Shown here: one piece after another, positions 13,636 to 17,583 of the stretch
Layout of the letters: each line of letters begins with the position of its first letter
Numbering within the stretch: position 1 is the first letter of the stretch
Assembly: GCA_036268405.1 (NCBI GenBank)
Contig: DATAUF010000175.1
Location: 1-17,583, forward strand
DNA length: 17,583 nucleotides
DNA from: DASZTV01 sp036268405
Lineage (GTDB): Bacteria > Actinomycetota > Actinomycetes > JAFAQI01
Direction of reading: 5' to 3'
Made by a program: the position numbers and the translations under genes
Notes under the pieces: generated by a model
What the model saw: the letters and a program-made list of their open reading frames with translations, nothing else
The model's database searches: none
Told to the model about the DNA's origin: nothing

Positions 13636-14454
13636 ATGACCGGGGGGCTGGGGCTCTGTTGGGGGACCATCCCGCGCGCCTCGATGTTCGCCCACATCGA
13701 CGCAGCCGCCGATTCCGGCTACACCACGATCTCGGTCTCGCCGGAGCAGTACGCCGGCGCGAAGCGCTCGCCCGCGGAGCTGCGATCCCGGCTCGACGAC
13801 GTCGGGATCAGCGTCGACGTCGTCGATCCGACCCTCGCCTGGCTTCCGGGACTGCAGGGATCCGCGAGCGGAGGCCTGCTGTCCTACCAGCCAGCGGACC
13901 TGTTGGAGGCAGCAGCAGCGCTCGGCGCACCATGGATCAACGCCGCCGCCGCGCTGCCCGGGCCATGGTCAGAAGCCGAGATCACCGAGGCGTTCGCCGT
14001 CCTGTGTGCCAGCGGCGCCGAGGTCGGCATCGGCGTATTGCTGGAGTTCGTGCCCTGGTCCACCGTCGGTGATCTCGCATCTGCAGCACGCGTGGTGCGC
14101 GCATCCGGCGCCACCAACGCGGGAGTCACCTTCGACGTCTGGCACTTTCACCGAGGTGGCGGCCGGATCGCCAACCTGAGCGAGGCGGACCTGGCGCTGG
14201 TGCACTGCATCCAGCTCAACGACGCCACCTCGAAGCCGACGACCGATCCGATGACCGAGTCGATCAGCGCCCGCCTGCTGCCCGGTGATGGCGAGATCCC
14301 GCTGCCCGCACTCCTGCAGTGCGTGCTCGCGCACGCCGCGACGGACGTCCTGTCGCTCGAGGTCTTCAGCACCGACCTCGCCCGACGACCGGCCCTGGAG
14401 ACTGCGAAGCTTGCGGCCGCCGCGGCACACCGCGTACTCGGGGAGATGGAATGA
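13636..14454 (+). CDS. Sugar-phosphate isomerase/epimerase-like TIM barrel
   Basis: A 272-residue protein of the xylose-isomerase-like (AP endonuclease 2) superfamily. Metal-site candidates fall in the usual order: Glu137 (LLEFVPW), Asp167 and His170 (FDVWHFHRGG), Gln193 and Asp196 (HCIQLND) and Glu242 (LSLEVFS). RLLPGDGEIPL (213-223) is the typical late-barrel motif. Members isomerise, epimerise or cleave sugars and polyols. The start was chosen at ATG 13636 because the first strand (LGLCWGTIPRAS) begins directly after it and a leaderless -10 precedes it; the open frame upstream would cross both operators. Its end overlaps the oxidoreductase gene by ATGA, so the two act together. Substrate unknown. 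Confidence 0.85.
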   Translation: MTGGLGLCWGTIPRASMFAHIDAAADSGYTTISVSPEQYAGAKRSPAELRSRLDDVGISVDVVDPTLAWLPGLQGSASGGLLSYQPADLLEAAAALGAPWINAAAALPGPWSEAEITEAFAVLCASGAEVGIGVLLEFVPWSTVGDLASAARVVRASGATNAGVTFDVWHFHRGGGRIANLSEADLALVHCIQLNDATSKPTTDPMTESISARLLPGDGEIPLPALLQCVLAHAATDVLSLEVFSTDLARRPALETAKLAAAAAHRVLGEME

Positions 14455-15527
14455 CCGGCGTCGCCGTGATCGGCACCGGGTTCGGGACGTTGACGCATGC
14501 GCGCGCGCTTCGAGCCGCAGGACTGGACGTCGTCGCACTCGTGGGACGTGACGCCGAGCGCACGGCGTCGCGAGCGGAACGTTTCGACATCCCCCTCGCA
14601 TCGACGTCGCTCGATGAGGTGCTGGCGATGCCCGACGTCGCCGCCGTGACCATCGCGACGCCGCCACACACCCATGCCGCGATCGCCCTCGCCGCGATCT
14701 CGGCCCGCAAGCACGTGATGTGCGAGAAGCCGTTCGCTCGCGATGCGGCCGAAGCCCACGCGATCCACAAAGCTGCCGAGAAAGCCGGCGTCGTACACCT
14801 GCTGGGCTGCGAGTTCCGCTACGGCTCGGGACAGGCACTCGTCGCGCGGCTCGTCGCGGAAGGCGCCATCGGTGAGCCGCGGCTCGCAACCTTCCTGCTC
14901 CACATCCCGCTGCTTGCCGGCGAGGGATCCGAGGTGCCGGACTGGTGGTCGCAGGCAAGTGAGGGCGGCGGCTGGCTCGGCGCGCAGGGATCACACGTCG
15001 TCGACCAGGTGCGTACGACGCTCGGCGAGTTCGCGGGTGTGAGCGGCGCGCTCATCAACCTTGCCGACCACGGGTGGACGGCTGAGGACACCTTCACGGT
15101 GCGCTTCCGCACGGTCGACGGGTGCGACGGCGTGATGCAGAGCAGCGCCGCGGACCGCGGGCCCTTCCTCATCACGAGCCGGATCGCGGGCACCCGCGGA
15201 ACCGTCTGGGCCGAGGGCGACACGGTCAAGCTGGCCGACGAGGATGGCACCCGCACCGTCGAGGTCCCCGATGATCTCGTCACCGCACCGGCCGAGCCAC
15301 CACCGGCGGACACCTTGGTGACGGCGTATGACTGGCTGCACTCGACCGGAATCGACGTCGGTCCCTACACCCGGCTGTTCGAGACCTTCCGCGATCTCAT
15401 CCGCGGAACACCGATCGACGACCGACCCGCGCCCGCGACCTTCGCCGACGGCGTCGCCGCGATGCGCGTCATGGACGCGATCCGCCGCTCCGCCGCCGAC
15501 GGCACCTGGGTAGGTCTCGCGAAGTAG
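14451..15527 (+). CDS. Gfo/Idh/MocA-family NAD(P)-dependent oxidoreductase
   Basis: A 358-residue oxidoreductase of usual length. The N-terminal Rossmann motif is GTGFGT (8-13), followed by the conserved CEKPFARD (91-98) with the substrate-proximal Lys93, then EFRYG (121-125). The second-domain motif AQGSHVVDQ (178-186) carries His182 and Asp185 at the positions typical of the active site. Such enzymes oxidise a hydroxyl of a sugar, inositol or glycoside. It is translationally coupled to the upstream TIM barrel (ATGA) and so shares operator D. Oxidoreductase plus TIM-barrel pairs are known in inositol catabolism and in 3-keto-glycoside cleavage, which offers two models. It converges on the SRPBCC gene with nine bases between them. 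Confidence 0.9.
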   Translation: MTGVAVIGTGFGTLTHARALRAAGLDVVALVGRDAERTASRAERFDIPLASTSLDEVLAMPDVAAVTIATPPHTHAAIALAAISARKHVMCEKPFARDAAEAHAIHKAAEKAGVVHLLGCEFRYGSGQALVARLVAEGAIGEPRLATFLLHIPLLAGEGSEVPDWWSQASEGGGWLGAQGSHVVDQVRTTLGEFAGVSGALINLADHGWTAEDTFTVRFRTVDGCDGVMQSSAADRGPFLITSRIAGTRGTVWAEGDTVKLADEDGTRTVEVPDDLVTAPAEPPPADTLVTAYDWLHSTGIDVGPYTRLFETFRDLIRGTPIDDRPAPATFADGVAAMRVMDAIRRSAADGTWVGLAK

Positions 15528-15536
15528 GGCGTCCGG

Positions 15537-16034
15537 TCAGGCGCTGCAGACCTCATCGAGCTTGACGAGGGTGGCCTCCATGCCCGCCCGCCAGTGCTCG
15601 CCACCGTTGACCACCTTCTGAAGGCTTTCCGGTGCCGCGGTGCAGTCGTAGCTCTCCGTGACCATCGTCGCGTCCGGACCTTCGGGCGCAAGCTCGAAGA
15701 TCCAGCGATGTCCGACCGGCTCACCGACCGGAGTGCTGCCGTTCCCGGCCTTCTCATCACCAGCTGCCGGTGCCCACGCGATCTTTCGACCCGGCTCGAA
15801 GTCGACCACGTGGTTGTCCATGCGGTACGGACCACCGAAATGCTCGAAGAACATGTTCATCACGAAGCGATCGCCGACCCCCGAGATAGGTCCGCCCGAC
15901 TCCACGCCGCGAAGCATGTCCGTCCCGTCGAGCTCGGTGTGCCGGTTGGGGTCCGCGAGCACCGCGAAGATCTGCTCAGCCGGTGCTTCGATGCGGCGGG
16001 ACACGGACACGACTCCGCTGGTCGTTTCGCTCAT
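15537..16034 (-). CDS. SRPBCC-family (polyketide cyclase/START-like) protein
   Basis: A 165-residue protein of the SRPBCC fold. The opening VSVSRRIEAPAEQIFAVLADPNRH (8-31) is the standard first strand and helices. The hydrophobic middle (FVMNMFFEHFGGPYRMDNHVV) and the last helix (HWRAGMEATLVKLDEV) close the ligand cavity. Members bind lipids or polyketide-like ligands or act as cyclases; nothing specific can be said about the ligand. The ATG at 16034 is preceded by GAGGAG with six bases spacing, one of the few genes here with a clear ribosome binding site. It is transcribed alone, leftward. A possible -10, TATAGA on the minus strand at 16069-16074, is weak. Confidence 0.85.
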   Translation of the reverse strand: MSETTSGVVSVSRRIEAPAEQIFAVLADPNRHTELDGTDMLRGVESGGPISGVGDRFVMNMFFEHFGGPYRMDNHVVDFEPGRKIAWAPAAGDEKAGNGSTPVGEPVGHRWIFELAPEGPDATMVTESYDCTAAPESLQKVVNGGEHWRAGMEATLVKLDEVCSA

Positions 16035-16119
16035 TGCACGCTCCTCTTGGACGCAGTGATGCCTTCTATCTATACCGACGACCGGCGGACCCGATACTCA
16101 TCGGTCCTCGAAAGCCCGT

Positions 16120-17190
16120 TCAGCGACGGCTTCGCATCGCCGCGAGCGGGTCGGTCATGGCCTTCTCCAGATACGCCAGAAGCACCGTCTCGTCACGGTC
16201 GAGCCCTTCGCGGGTACGGCCGTGCCAGCGCGAGACGAAGCGCTTCAGCCCTCCATCCAGATAGCCCTCCACGACAACCGGATGCACGTAGTGCGCACGC
16301 GCGACCGCTCGGGTGTTGCCCAGCTGTTCCGCCGCGGCATCGACGGCGGCAACGACCGCCGCCTCCCGATCCTCGGCGTCGAGATGCTCACACAGATCGG
16401 CGAAGGCCACGCGCGTCCCCCGCCAGGTGCGGAAGTCCTTCAAGGTGACTCGAGCGTCGGCGAGCCGCGCCAGCTCGTCGTTGACCTCGTCCGCACCCAG
16501 TGACGCACCGTCGACGCTGAACAGGCGCCGGCCCGGCCGGGCGGCGAGATGGCGCACCACGCGGGCGACAGCGGCGTCATCAATCACCACCTCGGCGCGC
16601 TGCCCCGACTTTGCGGGGAAATCGAGCCGCACCCGTTTGCCACTCACCGTGACGTGGCGCCGCGACAGCGTGCTCAGTCCGAACGAGTCGTTCTCCTCGG
16701 CATAGATCTCTGATCCTGCGCGGATCCCGCAGCAGTCGACGATCCGCAGCATCGCCGCGAGCACCAGGTCGCGATCGACGGTACGCCGGCGGAGCTCTGC
16801 CTCGATATGGCTACGAATCCGTGGCAGCTGCTCGCCGACGCTGAGCAGGCGACAGAAGTTCAGCAGGTCTCGCACCTCGCGCCAACGCTGGTGGTACAGG
16901 TACTGCCGGCGGCCTCGGTCATCGGTCCCGACCGCCTGGATGTGCCCGTCGGCGCCTCGACAGATCCATACGTCCTGCCATGCGGGCGGGATCACCAGCG
17001 CCTCGATCCGCTTGCGGACCGCGGCGCCGACCGCCTTGCCGCCTGACTGGCGATAGCTGAATCCCTGACCGCGCCGTACCCGGCGGATGCCCGGCTCGTC
17101 GTCGACCGCGACGTATCGAAGGCCGGCCGCCTCCGCGCACCCCTGCGGGTCGTCGTACAGCGACGCGACCTTGTCGCTGCTCAGTGCCAC
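16120..17190 (-). CDS. Type IB DNA topoisomerase (poxvirus-like)
   Basis: A 356-residue topoisomerase that relaxes supercoils by a 3'-phosphotyrosyl intermediate. The nucleophile is Tyr301 (ARAHYVHP). Other active-site residues are Arg157 (CGIRAGSE), Lys194 (DFPAKSGQ), Arg254 or Arg258 (KDFRTWRGT), and Asn292 in LGNT at the position that is His in the vaccinia enzyme, as in many bacterial members. The N-terminal domain (about 20-110) contains VIPPAWQDVWIC and GHIQAVGTDDRGRRQYLYH, typical of the bacterial IB family. The enzyme appears complete and active. The GTG at 17190 is the furthest upstream start that still leaves a family-like N-terminus, with no clear ribosome binding site. It follows the small membrane protein by 19 bp, so it may be co-transcribed with it and the thiolase. 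Confidence 0.92.
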   Translation of the reverse strand: MALSSDKVASLYDDPQGCAEAAGLRYVAVDDEPGIRRVRRGQGFSYRQSGGKAVGAAVRKRIEALVIPPAWQDVWICRGADGHIQAVGTDDRGRRQYLYHQRWREVRDLLNFCRLLSVGEQLPRIRSHIEAELRRRTVDRDLVLAAMLRIVDCCGIRAGSEIYAEENDSFGLSTLSRRHVTVSGKRVRLDFPAKSGQRAEVVIDDAAVARVVRHLAARPGRRLFSVDGASLGADEVNDELARLADARVTLKDFRTWRGTRVAFADLCEHLDAEDREAAVVAAVDAAAEQLGNTRAVARAHYVHPVVVEGYLDGGLKRFVSRWHGRTREGLDRDETVLLAYLEKAMTDPLAAMRSRR

Positions 17191-17209
17191 GAGGCGCCGA
17201 TACCCGCCC

Positions 17210-17425
17210 CTACCGGCCGCGAAGCCCGACGACGAGACCGACCACCGTCAGGACCACGCCGACCGGGACCATTACCCGCGCCCAGCTGCCCTTCCAGTCG
17301 CCGTAGGACCGGCCCGAGCGCTCGGCCCAGGACGCGTCCTTCGGCAACGGCTTGCGCGGCCAGGCATAGACGATCGAGAAGACGACGGTCAGCAGACCGA
17401 TCCAGAACAACGCCCAGCCGCGCAT
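17210..17425 (-). CDS. Small two-helix membrane protein
   Basis: A 71-residue protein with two predicted transmembrane helices (about 3-21, WALFWIGLLTVVFSIVYAW, and about 50-68, VMVPVGVVLTVVGLVVG). A charged loop with PRKPLPKDASWAERSGRSYGDWKGSW lies between them. I do not recognise a family. The ATG at 17425 was preferred to the longer open frame, whose N-terminal part is an out-of-frame copy of the thiolase coding sequence. It lies 11 bp after the thiolase stop and is probably co-transcribed. Function unknown. Confidence 0.6.
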   Translation of the reverse strand: MRGWALFWIGLLTVVFSIVYAWPRKPLPKDASWAERSGRSYGDWKGSWARVMVPVGVVLTVVGLVVGLRGR

Positions 17426-17436
17426 CGGGCGGGTGG

Positions 17437-17583
17437 CTACACGCCGACGATGCCGACGAAGCTGACCATCTCGCCGGGGTAGCCGCCCAGGTTGTGGGTC
17501 AACGCCAGCGAACGCTTGCCGTAGGTCGAGATCCGCCGGTCCTCGGGCGCCTCGCCGCGCAGCTGCAGCCACGCTTCGTACAT
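17437..17583 (-). CDS. C-terminal end of a thiolase (acetyl-CoA acetyltransferase/SCP-x-like), truncated by the window
   Basis: Forty-eight residues are visible, ending at a TAG at 17437. AWLQLRGEAPEDRR and YGKRSLALTHNLGGYPGEMVSFVGIVG are the characteristic C-terminal thiolase segments. The NLGG-PG-MVSFV ending lacks the CxGGGxG cysteine of classical thiolases and is typical of the lipid-transfer-protein (Ltp/SCP-x) branch. The ATG at the window edge is internal, as the gene continues beyond 17583. Thiolases release acetyl- or propionyl-CoA in beta-oxidation, which fits the rest of the module, although no operator copy is visible near this gene. Confidence 0.8.
   Translation of the reverse strand: MYEAWLQLRGEAPEDRRISTYGKRSLALTHNLGGYPGEMVSFVGIVGV

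Noticed and set aside
1..17583. CRISPR arrays, tRNA or rRNA genes, insertion sequences
   Set aside because: I saw no regularly spaced repeats, no cloverleaf or rRNA-like stretches, and no transposase motif or terminal inverted repeats.

Overview
The window looks like chromosomal DNA of a high-GC actinomycete. Genes are dense and have strong G/C third positions. GTG and TTG starts are common. Several genes appear to be leaderless, with a TAnnnT -10 hexamer 6-7 nt before the start codon. The gene content (FadE-type acyl-CoA dehydrogenase, IpdF-like reductase, SCP-x-like thiolase) fits the mycolic-acid actinobacteria or a Nocardioides-like lineage. I cannot name the genus from the sequence.

Layout. 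(1) 1-4756: two tandem, roughly two-thirds identical secreted GH5-type glycosidases. The first is cut by the window edge. A 65-residue secreted peptide gene lies between them on the opposite strand, and an SF2 helicase overlaps the end of the second by ATGA. (2) 4805-5206: a small VOC-family protein. (3) 5229-7296: an acyl-CoA dehydrogenase resembling mycobacterial FadE30, divergent from an epoxide-hydrolase-like alpha/beta hydrolase. (4) 7293-7924: a Phd/VapC toxin-antitoxin pair. (5) 7994-11192: a leftward operon of aldehyde dehydrogenase, zinc alcohol dehydrogenase and an isochorismatase-fold protein that lacks the usual catalytic residues. (6) 11261-11842: a membrane-anchored SHOCT protein, divergent from that operon. 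(7) 11854-13532: two ATGA-coupled SDRs, one HSD17B4-like and one IpdF-like. (8) 13636-15527: a divergent pair, a xylose-isomerase-like TIM barrel coupled to a Gfo/Idh/MocA oxidoreductase. (9) 15537-17583: an SRPBCC protein, a type IB topoisomerase, a 71-residue two-helix membrane protein and the C-terminus of a thiolase.

The most interesting signal is a 17-bp inverted repeat, TCTGACGGGTCGTCAGA. It occurs three times without change and once with two mismatches, each time in a divergent promoter region (6421-6437, 11206-11222, 13546-13562, 13602-13618). It ties the acyl-CoA dehydrogenase, hydrolase, ALDH/ADH operon, SDR pair and TIM-barrel/oxidoreductase pair into one probable regulon. At two promoters the repeat directly abuts the leaderless -10 hexamer with identical geometry, so repression is likely. 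The operator is not the CAAG...CTTG type known for KstR2, which controls FadE30 and IpdF in mycobacteria, and no regulator gene is present in the window.

My inference is that these genes form a catabolic module for a hydrophobic, possibly steroid-, terpenoid- or glycoside-derived substrate. It would run through alcohol and aldehyde oxidation, CoA-ester dehydrogenation, ring or hydroxy-group reduction and thiolysis. The substrate cannot be deduced from the sequence.
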